Shown piece by piece: positions 47,036 to 57,457 of a stretch of DNA of 64,000 nucleotides; position 1 is the stretch's first letter; each line of letters starts with the position of its first letter. Position numbers and translations under genes: made by a program. Under the pieces are notes generated by a model. The model made no database searches and was not told the DNA's origin. It was given only the letters and a program-made list of their open reading frames with translations. Source of the stretch: Bufo bufo (Eukaryota; Chordata; Amphibia; Anura; Bufonidae); NCBI RefSeq assembly GCF_905171765.1, contig NC_053392.1, forward strand, positions 399,397,899 to 399,461,898, written 5' to 3'.

Positions 47036-48629
47036 GCTACTTTCAGACGAAGATGAACATCCAGAGGGTGAAACCAGTGATGCAGTACCGTAAGTTCAAA
47101 CTACTCATAAACCTATTTTTGCTTTGACTACAGAACCTTTGGTAGTATTCACACTGACAGTGGACTTTCTTTTTGTCATAGGGGGAGCCAAGCACCGCTG
47201 CTGCGTAAGAAACTCTCGGAAGCCGGCCTACACGAGAAGCACGACCTGGAATGCTCGTTGTTTGACAACTATCAGCTTTACCTGAAGGATCATTTCAGCG
47301 ATCCTACCATTAAGCAGATGGTAACTCCCCCCCACCCCAATTCTTCTTTCTTTTATTAATTTAATAATTGCATTCATGGGTTGACACTGCCTGTTTATTT
47401 TCAGATGGAGAATGTTTCCAGATTCCTGCATTTTATGGATCCGGAGAAGATCAACCTTGACTTTCTACAAAACATCGATAAGACTAAACAGTTTGTCAGC
47501 ACTCTGTTAAGTTTAAAAGTATCGCACGGAACGGTAAAAAACGATATCATTCATATAGGTAACTTTGCCAAGTACGTGGTGTCTGCCGACTTTACGGATG
47601 AGATTGATGAGAACAACAGAGAGGCTTCCGAGGTCTTTCTTCGAATTCTGAAGAAGCTGACAATGGAAATCAACGAAAAGTCTGCGAAAAGACGGAAGCG
47701 GGTGTAAGTCCTATTAAGTTTATTTAGTGAACAGTTTGGTATACATGTTCATGCCTTAATATAACTCTTGTTTTAACAAACACAGGCTTCGGCCTTCTAT
47801 CGAGGAGTGCCGCAAGGTGCTCCAAGTGGCAAGAAATTAGGCATGCAAACTCTTCTCACGGGCAAATGCAGGCCAAGTGCTGAATGAAAATGAAAAGCTG
47901 CTGGCCTTCTATTACCTGGAGGCATTGGTTATGATCAGGCACCTACGGAAACCATCTGCCGTCCAAAACCTGACGGTAAGGCTCTTGTTACAATTCTGAC
48001 TAACCGACTTGCCATTCCAATCACTGCCTACTGACAGACAACCCGAGATGCCTCATTTAACGTAATTTTATATTTTTCCATTCTCTTACAGGTGAAAGAA
48101 TGGCTGGAGAGGGACCGCTGCGAATATTCAGGCAACACGGTGACAGTAGTAAAAATGTCGGACTGTGTCATCGTGCTAACTGAAGAGGAGGAGCGAGTAA
48201 GTGTTAACCCTCTCCTGAAACAACATATACCTGTTTCTTTGTATGTTCTCTCTCTTTTTCTTTTTTCCACCCAATAAATACTGTCAAGCACATGATTAAC
48301 ACATTCTGCTCTACCTTTACAGCTATTCGATATTTACTTCCGGTGCATCCGACACACATTGCTGAAAGAGGAGTCAAGAGCTGAGAATAGTTTTTTCCTT
48401 TCTACAACGGGAAAACCGATAACAAATCCGAGCAAGGACCTGCAGAGGTTTCAAGAAAAGTAAGTTACCCATGGAAACTAGGGTTGTCCCGATACCGATA
48501 CTAGTATCGGTATCGGGACCGATTCCGAGTTTTCTCGGCGGTACTCAGCCGCCGATACCCCGCCCCGATACATAAATAGAATACTATGGGCGTAACTATG
48601 GGCGGGGCCCGGTGCAGTCACTGTACTCT

Positions 48630-49018
48630 TACACCGGGCCCCGCCGCTCACCGAAGTATTTATAAACGTGAATCCTTATCCTGTTGTTAAGTTGAACTAA
48701 CGCTGCCCTCTCCCATGTTCCCCTGTATCCCCACAGCACTTACTTAAGCTTCCATAGCAGGCAGAGCAGACGGCAGCAGTAACGTCACTCACTGACGTAG
48801 AGCGCCTGCTCCGCCCACTTTATGAGTGAAGCAGGCGGAGCAGGCGCGCGACGTCAGTGAGTGACGTTACTGCTGCCGTCTGCTCTGCCTGCTATGGAAG
48901 CTTAAGTAAGTGCTGTGGGGATACAGGGGAACATGGGAGAGGGCAGCGTTAGTTCAACTTAACAACAGGATAAGGATTCACGTTTATAAATACTTCGGTG
49001 AGCGGCGGGGCCCGGTGT
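48630..49018. repeat. Near-perfect palindrome, arms about 190 bp
   Basis: The arms run from ACACCGGGCCCCGCCG... to the centre near 48826 and back. Only a few mismatches are visible over about 190 bp, with a loop of about 14 bp. Confidence 0.9.
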
Positions 49019-49049
49019 ATTGGGGGACACTGTTATGAGGGGGATCTGT

Positions 49050-49770
49050 GGATGACATATAGCAGTGTCATCCACAGATCCTCCCCATAACAGTTCCATC
49101 CACAGATCCCCCACCAAATAACAATGCCATCCTCAGATCCCCCCACCCCATAACAATGCCATCCACAGATATCCCACCCCATAGCAGTACCATCCACAGA
49201 TCCCCATAACAGTGCCATCCACAGATCCCCCATAACAGCACCATCCACAGATCCCCATAACAGTGCCATCCACAGATCCCCCATAACAGCACCATCCACA
49301 GATCCCCATAACAGTGCCATCCACAGATCCCCCATAACAGTGCCATCCACAGATCCCCCATAACAGTGCCATCCACAGATCCCCATAACAGTGCCATCCA
49401 CAGATCCCCATAACAGTGCCATCCACAGATCCCCCATAACAGCGCCATCCACAGATCCCCATAACAGCGCCATCCACAGATCCCCCATAACAGTGCCATC
49501 CACAGATCCCCCATAACAGTGCCATCCACAGATCCCCCATAACAGTGCTATCCACAGATCCCCCATAACAGTGCCATCCACAGATCCCCCATAACAGTGC
49601 CATCCACAGATCCCCCATAACAGTGCCATCCACAGATCCCCATAACAGTGCCATCCACAGATCCCCCATAACAGTGCCATCCACAGGTCCCCCATAACAG
49701 TGCCATCCACAGATCCCCCACATGACAGTGCGTCATCCACAGATCCACAGATCCCCCAAAACGGTCACAT
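49050..49770 (-). repeat. Minisatellite, about 26-bp unit, same family as 21117-22372
   Basis: About 28 copies of CCATCCACAGATCCCCCATA followed by ACAGTG. On the minus strand this is the unit of the array at 21117-22372. Long open frames here, some over 190 codons, simply repeat DGTVMGDLWMALLWG-like peptides and are rejected as genes. Confidence 0.92.
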
Positions 49771-50147
49771 GACATTTAAAAAAAGTATCGGTATTCGGTA
49801 TCGGTGACTACTTGAAAAAAAGTATCGGTACTTGTACTCGGTCCTAAAAAAGTGGTATCGGGACAACCCTAATGGAAACTGAACTTTTCTTTTTGTTTAC
49901 ATAAATTTTGTGTCTTATCCATCCATGCTAACAACTCTTACCACCATATCGTTAGATTTCAGCAGGAACCATTCGCTAATAAAGATGCAATAGAGGCCAT
50001 CGAGAGGTGGGCTCTCCAGAATCTCAGCGTCGAAGACAAAGATGCTTTGAAGCAGTATATGCACCTGGGAGATCCTAAGGAAGCAAATCGAGATGTGATA
50101 ATGAAGGCAGGTTGTATTTTGCATAATTTGGACAGCAATACACCGGG

Positions 50148-50512
50148 GTAAGAGTTGATTTTTATGCTCAATTATATTACGTTTTTATGGTTGTTCACTC
50201 AGTTCTCACCCACTGTACCCACAAAAAATTTACTTTTATAATATGCTAATTAGCCTCTAGAAGCGGATGGGGTGGGCGTTGAACCTGCTCCTAGAGGCTC
50301 CGTCTGCTCACCTCTTTTCACGCCCTTCTTTTCTTGATTGACAGGGCCAGGCGTGAAAAAAGGTGGGCAAACGGAGCCTCTAGGAGCAGGTTCAACACCC
50401 CCTCTGCTCCTATTATAAAAGTTCATTTTTCTCAATAAAGGCTTTAGGCAGTGAGATGGCTCTAATATAGTTATGTTCAGCTGATATTAGCACATCGCTA
50501 ATGTCAGCCAGT
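50148..50512. repeat. Intronic palindromic repeat, probably part of a T2-like MITE
   Basis: The arms CTCTAGAAGCGGA/GGAGCAGGTTCAAC and complements form a hairpin at about 50240-50410. The piggyBac element at 50517-57576 sits beside it, and a GGTGACAG...CCCTTTAA terminus appears on the far side (57594-57612), suggesting the piggyBac landed within this repeat. Confidence 0.45.
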
Positions 50513-51055
50513 TTAACCCCTTAAGGACCGGGCTCATTTTCACCTTAAGGACCAGGCTCATTTTCACCTTAAGGACCAGGCCATTTTTTGCAAATCTGAC
50601 CAGTGTCACTTTAAGTGCTCATAACTTTAAAACGCTTTGACTTACCCAGGCCGTTCTGAGATTGTTTTTTCGTCACATATTGTACTTCATGACACTGCTA
50701 AAATTGGGTCAAAAAAGTTAATTTTTTTGCATAAAAAAATACAATTTTTACCGTAAATTTTGAAAAATTAGCAAATTTCAAATTTTCAGTTTCTCTACCT
50801 CTGTAATACATAGTAATACCCCCAAAAATTGTGATGACTTTACATTCCCCATATGTCTACTTCATGCTTGAATTGTTTTGGGAATGATATTTTATTTTTT
50901 GGGGATGTTACAAGGCTTAGAAGTTTAGAAGCAAATTTTGAAATTTTCAGAAATCTTCAAAATCCCACTTTTTATGGACCAGTTCAGGTTTGAAGTCATA
51001 TTGTGAGGCTTAGATAATAGAAACCTCCCAAAAATGACCCCATTCTAGAAACTAC

Positions 51056-53820
51056 ACCCCTCAAGGTATTCAAAACTGTTTTTTCAAACTTTGTTAACCC
51101 TTTAGGTGTTCCACAAGAGTTAATGGCAGATGGAGAAACAATTTTGAAATTTATATTTTTTGGAAAATTTTCCAATATAATCAATTTTTTCCAGGAGTAA
51201 AACAAGGGTTAACTGCCAAACAACACTCAAAATGGGTTGCCCTGATTCTGTAGTTTGCAAAAACACCCCATATGTGGTCGTAAACTACTGTTTGGCCGAA
51301 CGGTAGCACATAGAAGGAGGGGAACACCATATGGGTTTTGGAAGGCAGATTTGGCAGGACTGGTTTTGTTTATACCATGTCCCATTTGAAGCCCCCTGTT
51401 GCACCCCTAGAATAGAAATTTCAAAAAAGTGACTCCATCTAAGAAAGTACACCCCTCAAGGTATTCAAAACTGGGTTTACAAACTTTGTTAACCCTTTAG
51501 GTGTTCCACAAGAGTTAATGGCAGATGGAGAAACAATTTTGAAATTTCTATTTTTTGGAAAATTTTCCAATATAATCAATTTTTTCCAGGAGTAAAACAA
51601 GGGTTAACTGCCAAACAACACTCAAAATGGGTTGCCCTGATTCTGTAGTTTGCAAAAACACCCCATATGTGGTCGTAAACTACTGTTTGGCCGAACGGTA
51701 GCACATAGAAGGAGGGGAACACCATATGGGTTTTGGAAGGCAGATTTGGCAGGACTGGTTTTGTTTATACCATGTCCCATTTGAAGCCCCCTGTTGCACC
51801 CCTAGAATAGAAATTTCAAAAAAGTGACTCCATCTAAGAAAGTACACCCCTCAAGGTATTCAAAACTGGGTTTACAAACTTTGTTAACCCTTTAGGTGTT
51901 CCACAAGAGTTAATGTCAGATGGAGAAACAATTTTGAAATTTCTATTTTTTGGAAAATTTTCCAATATAATCAATTTTTTCCAGGAGTAAAACAAGGGTT
52001 AACTGCCAAACAACACTCAAAATGGGTTGCCCTGATTCTGTAGTTTGCAAAAACACCCCATATGTGGTCGTAAACTACTGTTTGGCCGAACGGTAGCACA
52101 TAGAAGGAGGGGAACACCATATGGGTTTTGGAAGGCAGATTTGGTAGGACTGGTTTTGTTTATACCATGTCCCATTTGAAGCCCCCTGTTGCACCCCTAG
52201 AATAGAAATTTCAAAAAAGTGACTCCATCTAAGAAAGTACACCCCTCAAGGTATTCAAAACTGGGTTTACAAACTTTGTTAACCCTTTAGGTGTTCCACA
52301 AGAGTTAATGGCAGATGGAGAAACAATTTTGAAATTTCTATTTTTTGGAAAATTTTCCAATATAATCAATTTTTTCCAGGAGTAAAACAAGGGTTAACTG
52401 CCAAACAACACTCAAAATGGGTTGCCCTGATTCTGTAGTTTGCAAAAACACCCCATATGTGGTCGTAAACTACTGTTTGGCCGAACGGTAGCACATAGAA
52501 GGAGGGGAACACCATATGGGTTTTGGAAGGCAGATTTGGTAGGACTGGTTTTGTTTATACCATGTCCCATTTGAAGCCCCCTGTTGCACCCCTAGAATAG
52601 AAATTTCAAAAAAGTGACTCCATCTAAGAAAGTACACCCCTCAAGGTATTCAAAACTGGGTTTACAAACTTTGTTAACCCTTTAGGTGTTCCACAAGAGT
52701 TAATGGCAGATGGAGAAACAATTTTGAAATTTCTATTTTTTGGAAAATTTTCCAATATAATCAATTTTTTCCAGGAGTAAAACAAGGGTTAACTGCCAAA
52801 CAACACTCAAAATGGGTTGCCCTGATTCTGTAGTTTGCAAAAACACCCCATATGTGGTCGTAAACTACTGTTTGGCCGAACGGTAGCACATAGAAGGAGG
52901 GGAACACCATATGGGTTTTGGAAGGCAGATTTGGCAGGACTGGTTTTGTTTATACCATGTCCCATTTGAAGCCCCCTGTTGCACCCCTAGAATAGAAATT
53001 TCAAAAAAGTGACTCCATCTAAGAAAGTACACCCCTCAAGGTATTCAAAACTGGGTTTACAAACTTTGTTAACCCTTTAGGTGTTCCACAAGAGTTAATG
53101 GCAGATGGAGAAACAATTTTGAAATTTCTATTTTTTGGAAAATTTTCCAATATAATCAATTTTTTCCAGGAGTAAAACAAGGGTTAACTGCCAAACAACA
53201 CTCAAAATGGGTTGCCCTGATTCTGTAGTTTGCAAAAACACCCCATATGTGGTCGTAAACTACTGTTTGGCCGAACGGTAGCACATAGAAGGAGGGGAAC
53301 ACCATATGGGTTTTGGAAGGCAGATTTGGTAGGACTGGTTTTGTTTATACCATGTCCCATTTGAAGCCCCCTGTTGCACCCCTAGAATAGAAATTTCAAA
53401 AAAGTGACTCCATCTAAGAAAGTACACCCCTCAAGGTATTCAAAACTGGGTTTACAAACTTTGTTAACCCTTTAGGTGTTCCACAAGAGTTAATGGCAGA
53501 TGGAGAAACAATTTTGAAATTTCTATTTTTTGGAAAATTTTCCAATATAATCAATTTTTTCCAGGAGTAAAACAAGGGTTAACTGCCAAACAACACTCAA
53601 AATGGGTTGCCCTGATTCTGTAGTTTGCAAAAACACCCCATATGTGGTCGTAAACTACTATTTGGCTAAACGGCAGGACATAGAAGAAGGGGAACGTCAT
53701 TTTTGGAAGGCAGATTTTGCTGGACTGGTTTATTGACACCATGTACCCTTTCAAGCCCCCTGATGCACCCCTAGAGTAGAAACTCCATAAAAGTGACCCC
53801 ATCTAGGAAACTACGGGATA
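51056..53820 (+). repeat. 395-bp tandem array, seven units
   Basis: ACCCCTCAAG recurs at 51056, 51451, 51846, 52241, 52636, 53031 and 53426, exactly 395 apart. The middle units are almost identical, differing for instance only at GGCAGGACT versus GGTAGGACT; the first and last are more diverged. Confidence 0.95.
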
Positions 53821-53899
53821 AGGTGGTTGTTGTTTTGGGACTATTTTTGGGGTAAATTTGATTTTTGGTTGCTCTATATTAGTCTTTTTTGAGGCAATG

Positions 53900-54265
53900 T
53901 AACAAAAAAATGTAATTCTAAAATTGTTTCTACATTCACTATTTGGTTTTGTGGAACACCTAAAGGGTTAACATAGTTTGTAAAGTAACTTTTGAATACC
54001 TTGAGGGGTGTAGTTTCTTAGATGGGGTCACTTTTTTGGAGTTTCTAGTCTAGGCTACATCAGGGGGGGCTTCTAATGGGACATGGTGTCAAAAAAAAAA
54101 CTGTCCATCAAAATCTGCCTTCCAGAAACCATATGGAGTTCCCTTCGTTCTATGCCCTGCCGTGCGGCTATATAGCCATTTACGACCACATATGGGGTGT
54201 TTCTGCAAACTACAGAATCGGGGCAATAAATATTTAGTTTTGTTTGGCTGTTAACCCTTGCTTTA
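53900..54265 (-). repeat. Diverged inverted copy of the 395-bp unit
   Basis: GTGGAACACCTAAAGGGTTAAC, ACCTTGAGGGGTGTAG and ACGACCACATATGGGGTGTT are complements of motifs in the array, in reverse order. Similarity is lower than between array units. Confidence 0.85.
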
Positions 54266-54449
54266 TTACCGGCAAAATGGATTCAAATTGAAATTTTGCC
54301 CAAAAATTGGTGTTTTGGCACAGTTTTTATTTTATATTTTTAACACCGTTCATCCGAGGCGTTTGGTCAAAAGTTATTTTTATAGCGACGACTTTTACGC
54401 ACGCGACGATGCCCAATATGTATGGCTCTCAGACTTTGGAGACACTAAG

Positions 54450-54590
54450 CAGGCATCCTAAAACTGCGGCCCTCCAGATATTGTAAAACTACAATTCCCA
54501 CCATGCCCTGCTGATGGCTGTAGGTTGTCTGGGCATGCTGGGAGTTATAGTTTTACAACATCTGGAGGGCCGCAGTTTGAGGATGCCTGC
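54450..54590. mobile_element. Small hAT-like MITE within the piggyBac element
   Basis: Inverted arms of about 60 bp begin GCAGGCATCCT and CTGCGGCCCTCCAGAT. Just outside, a perfect 25-bp inverted repeat (54421-54445 and 54631-54655) brackets it. Confidence 0.75.
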
Positions 54591-54697
54591 TCTAAAACTA
54601 ATATTTTTTGGGGAAAGAAAAATTGTTTCCGTGTCTCCAAAGTCTGAGAGCCATAGTGTTTTATGTTCTCTAGTGGACTGTTGAGGATTATAAAAAT

Positions 54698-56497
54698 TTA
54701 GTACTCCATGGAAGTGTGATACTCCCTGAAGCAATTGATAATGCAGAGGCCCGGATGATCGGGGCAAGTGTCACATTGAGTAGTGGTGTCCTTCCGTATC
54801 CCCCTCTTGTGACACACTCTGCACTTTTTTTGGGTTCGTCCCTTCTTTCCAGTATGGGGGACCACACCTGGAAAGTGTTGGCCAGGGACGATCCGGGCGC
54901 CTCCAATTCCCGAGGTACTCCGGCCTGCTCTTTCCCGGTCCGAAAAGATCAGGTCTTTGAGGACTGCCTCATAGAACTGGAGGAATGTCCCTGTGCTGCC
55001 AGCGCTTCGGGATAGTACAAAAGAGTTGTACATGGCAACCTGTACCAAGTAGACCGCAACTTTTTTGTACCATGCCCGGGTTTTGCGCATGGCGTTATAT
55101 GGCGTGAGGACTTGATCAGAGAGATCAACTCCTCCCATATACCGATTGTAGTCGACGATACAATCGGGCTTGAGGACCGTTGCCGCGGTACCTCGCACAG
55201 GGACAGGGGTGGTGCCGTTACCGTGGATTGTGGACAGCATAAGGACATCCCTCTTGTCCTTATACCTGACCAGCAACAGGTTTCCACTGGTAAGGGCACG
55301 GGTCTCACCCCTGGGGATAGGTACCTGGAGGGGGTAGGCAGGGAGGCCGCGTTGATTTTTCCGCACGGTCCCACAAGCGAACGTGGATCTGGCGGCAAGG
55401 GACCTGAACAAGGGAATGCTGGTATAAAAGTTATCCACGTACAAGTGGTAACCATTATCCAGCAGTGGGTACATAAGGTCCCACACGAGTTTCCCGCTAA
55501 CACCCAGAGTGGGGGGACATTCTGGGGGTTCAATACGGGAATCTCGCCCCTCGTACACACGAAATTTGTAAGTGTACCCTGAGGCACTCTCACAAATTTT
55601 GTATAGCTTCACGCCATACCTCGCCCGCTTTGTGGGAATGTATTGGCGGAAACTGAGTCTCCCCTTGAACGCAACGAGAGACTCATCAACCGCGACCTCC
55701 CTTCCAGGTACGTAGGCCTGCTGAAATGTGGCCCCAAAGTGATCGATGACCGGCCGTATCTTATACAGCCGGTCATAGGCAGGATCACTTCGGGGGGGAC
55801 ATGCTGCATTATCGGAATAATGCAGACATTTCCGGATGGCCTCAAACCGGTGACGTATCATGACCATACTGTACAGTGGGGTCTGGTAGAGTATGTCCCC
55901 ACTCCAGTATTGCCTGACACTGGGTTTTTGGACTAGACCCATATGCAGCACGAGGCCCCAAAATGTCCTCATTTCGGCTGCACTGACCGGCGTCCAGCCA
56001 CCGGGTCTAGCCAAAACTGAGCCTGGGTTTTGAGCGACGAACTGTTGGGCGTACAGATTCGTCTGCTCCACCATCAAATTCACCAGTGAGTTACTGAAAA
56101 AAAAACTAAAATAGTCTATTTCAGTAAACCCCACTGTGGGAATCTGGATTCCAGGATTGCCAGCAAAATCCGGAATCTCAGGCTCAAAGTCCACTGGGGG
56201 ACACCAGCTAAGTTCATCGGCAGGGGGCTCCGGTGGACTTATTTGGTGGGCCGGGAAACCAGTACGAACCCCAGGGCGGCTCGTACTAGGGTGGGCCACA
56301 GGATCCCTAGCATGTGGGGCCCCTGGCTCCGCCTGGCGGCGTCTCCGCCGCCTTGGTGGCTCATCGTCATCAGATGATGATGAGGAGGATGCGGATGACA
56401 AAAGGAATGTGGGGTCATCCTCATCCTCACTGGGGCTCTCAGAGTCGGAGGCAATCTGGGCGTATGCCTCCTCGGCCGAGAACATCCGGTGGGCCAT
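54698..56497 (-). CDS. piggyBac transposase, intact 599-residue frame
   Basis: The product would excise and insert TTAA-flanked elements in the nucleus. An acidic N-terminus (15-47) precedes a basic cluster (PRRRRRRQ at about 48-55), a possible nuclear signal. The DDE_Tnp_1_7 core shows all the expected acidic residues: D271 in VAVDESLVAFKGR, D355 in LYVDNFYTS and D458 in YMGGVDLSDQ. The C-terminal Cys-rich domain has Cys at 559, 562, 575, 578, 585 and 589. Length is normal for the family, and no stop or frameshift is seen. The Met at 56497 is the only one that gives the acidic N-terminus. The gene reads from the right end, where terminal hairpins and the 43-bp repeats lie. Intact sequence does not prove activity. 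Confidence 0.96.
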   Translation of the reverse strand: MAHRMFSAEEAYAQIASDSESPSEDEDDPTFLLSSASSSSSSDDDEPPRRRRRRQAEPGAPHARDPVAHPSTSRPGVRTGFPAHQISPPEPPADELSWCPPVDFEPEIPDFAGNPGIQIPTVGFTEIDYFSFFFSNSLVNLMVEQTNLYAQQFVAQNPGSVLARPGGWTPVSAAEMRTFWGLVLHMGLVQKPSVRQYWSGDILYQTPLYSMVMIRHRFEAIRKCLHYSDNAACPPRSDPAYDRLYKIRPVIDHFGATFQQAYVPGREVAVDESLVAFKGRLSFRQYIPTKRARYGVKLYKICESASGYTYKFRVYEGRDSRIEPPECPPTLGVSGKLVWDLMYPLLDNGYHLYVDNFYTSIPLFRSLAARSTFACGTVRKNQRGLPAYPLQVPIPRGETRALTSGNLLLVRYKDKRDVLMLSTIHGNGTTPVPVRGTAATVLKPDCIVDYNRYMGGVDLSDQVLTPYNAMRKTRAWYKKVAVYLVQVAMYNSFVLSRSAGSTGTFLQFYEAVLKDLIFSDRERAGRSTSGIGGARIVPGQHFPGVVPHTGKKGRTQKKCRVCHKRGIRKDTTTQCDTCPDHPGLCIINCFREYHTSMEY

Positions 56498-57215
56498 GGG
56501 TGTGTGTGCGTGTAGGTGTGCGTGTGTGGCAAACTTTATTATATGTGCGTGTGTGTGGGGGCAACGGGTGTTCGCGTACTAAAAAGTCCAGGCAAAAAAA
56601 TGGGCAAGTGTTAGAAAAAAAAAAAGTTAAAACTTGCTGATCAGCGGTACAACGCTGATCAGCGGTCGGTGGGGTGGTGGGGCGGGCGATGCGCTAACAG
56701 TGGACGGACGCTAAAAAGTGCCGGCCAGTCAGCGCACGCAGAAAAAAAAAAGTGGTGGTGAGTGGGGGGTGGGGGGTGCTGGTGGGGGGTAGGTGGGGGG
56801 GGGGAGGCAGGTGGGGGGGGGGGGGAAGTGGCTGGTGGGGGGTGGGTGGGGGGCCAAGTGGCAGGAGGGGTCTGGGTTAGGGTTAGATGGAAGTTTGGAA
56901 GTTTGGAATAAAAGTACTTTTTTTTTCTAACTTACTTTTCCCTTCTTTCCCTGCCTAACGGTGCCTCTCCCTCACTGACCCTAACCTACCTGGGTGGCGA
57001 TGGGTGCAGGAGGGTGATGGATGCCGATTAGGGGGACACAGGAGCTCGTTCTGGACGGTGCTGCACGGTCAGGGTGCTGGACAGGAAGAGGAGGGGAGAG
57101 AGGAGCGCAGGAAGTTTGAATCTCGCGCCTCTCTCCCCTGCACCAATCAGCACCCTGGACAGCGGCATTCAGCACCAGGGCCAGCACCGCCTCTCCAAAT
57201 CCTCGGACTGCGATA
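56498..57215 (-). promoter_or_regulatory. 5' flank of the transposase gene: TG-rich, GT-hairpin and G-run sequence
   Basis: A TG-rich stretch lies at 56497-56565. A hairpin with CGCTGATCAG arms lies at 56637-56665. From about 56755 to 56880 there are many runs of G (G-quadruplex-prone), then AT-rich sequence to 56950 with AATAAA-like motifs. The promoter must be here, but no TATA box stands out. Confidence 0.4.
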
Positions 57216-57414
57216 GGTGGTGTATAATTACGCCACCGATCGCAGTCTTTTTCCGGTTCATCGGGTCACAGGACACCCGAATGGACCGGAAACGCAGAAA
57301 ACCGCAGGTCTGAATTGACCTGCGGTTTTCTGCGATCGCCGATACGGGGGGGTCAAATGACCCCCCCCTGCATTGTTACGGGATGCCGGCTGAATGATTT
57401 CAGCCGAAATCCCG
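57216..57414. repeat. Terminal hairpin ladder of the piggyBac element
   Basis: Hairpins at 57216-57237, 57252-57288, 57294-57333 (16-bp perfect stem with CAGAAAACCGCAGGTC), 57345-57368 (GGGGGGGTCA) and 57379-57414. The stems are unrelated. Confidence 0.8.
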
Positions 57415-57457
57415 TTCCGATTAACCCCTGCGGCGCCGGAGTTCCGATTTTAAGTCA

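Larger units (their letters stand above)
48479..49871. mobile_element. hAT-type element in an intron, 8-bp target duplication
   Basis: The ends TAGGGTTGTCCCGATACC and its complement are exact inverted repeats, flanked by ATGGAAAC at 48471-48478 and 49872-49879. Inside are a long palindrome and a minisatellite; no transposase. It starts 20 bases after the sixth exon of the surrounding gene. Confidence 0.9.
47036..50147 (+). pseudogene. Seven exons of a tyrosine-recombinase-like host gene, one in-frame stop
   Basis: Exons by GT/AG sites and consistent phases: 47036-47089, 47182-47320, 47405-47703, 47786-47975, 48092-48196, 48323-48459 and 49956-50147, together 372 codons. The only break is TAG at 47838-47840 in the fourth exon. 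An acidic linker is followed by a helical N-terminal region (YQLYLKDHF, VSRFLHFMDP, FVSTLLSLKVSHGTVKNDI) resembling the core-binding domain of phage-integrase-fold proteins. A C-terminal part follows with LTVKEWLERDRCEYSG, LTEEEERLFDIYF and FFLSTTGKPITNPSKDLQ. I recall uncharacterised multi-exon proteins in fish and amphibians with this pattern, probably derived from Crypton-like recombinases; that link is from memory and not certain. Both gene ends are outside what I can trace. The stop suggests a pseudogene, an allele or an error. Confidence 0.6.

Noticed and set aside
47838..47845. Using the TAG in the fourth exon of the recombinase-like gene as a splice acceptor
   Set aside because: It lacks a polypyrimidine tract, and the shifted frame reaches a stop within a few codons.
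49033..49775. Open frames up to 235 codons on the minus strand
   Set aside because: They repeat one short peptide in three frames and coincide exactly with the minisatellite.
55112..55582. Plus-strand frame opposite the piggyBac transposase
   Set aside because: It is a shadow of the intact minus-strand gene and has no motif of its own.
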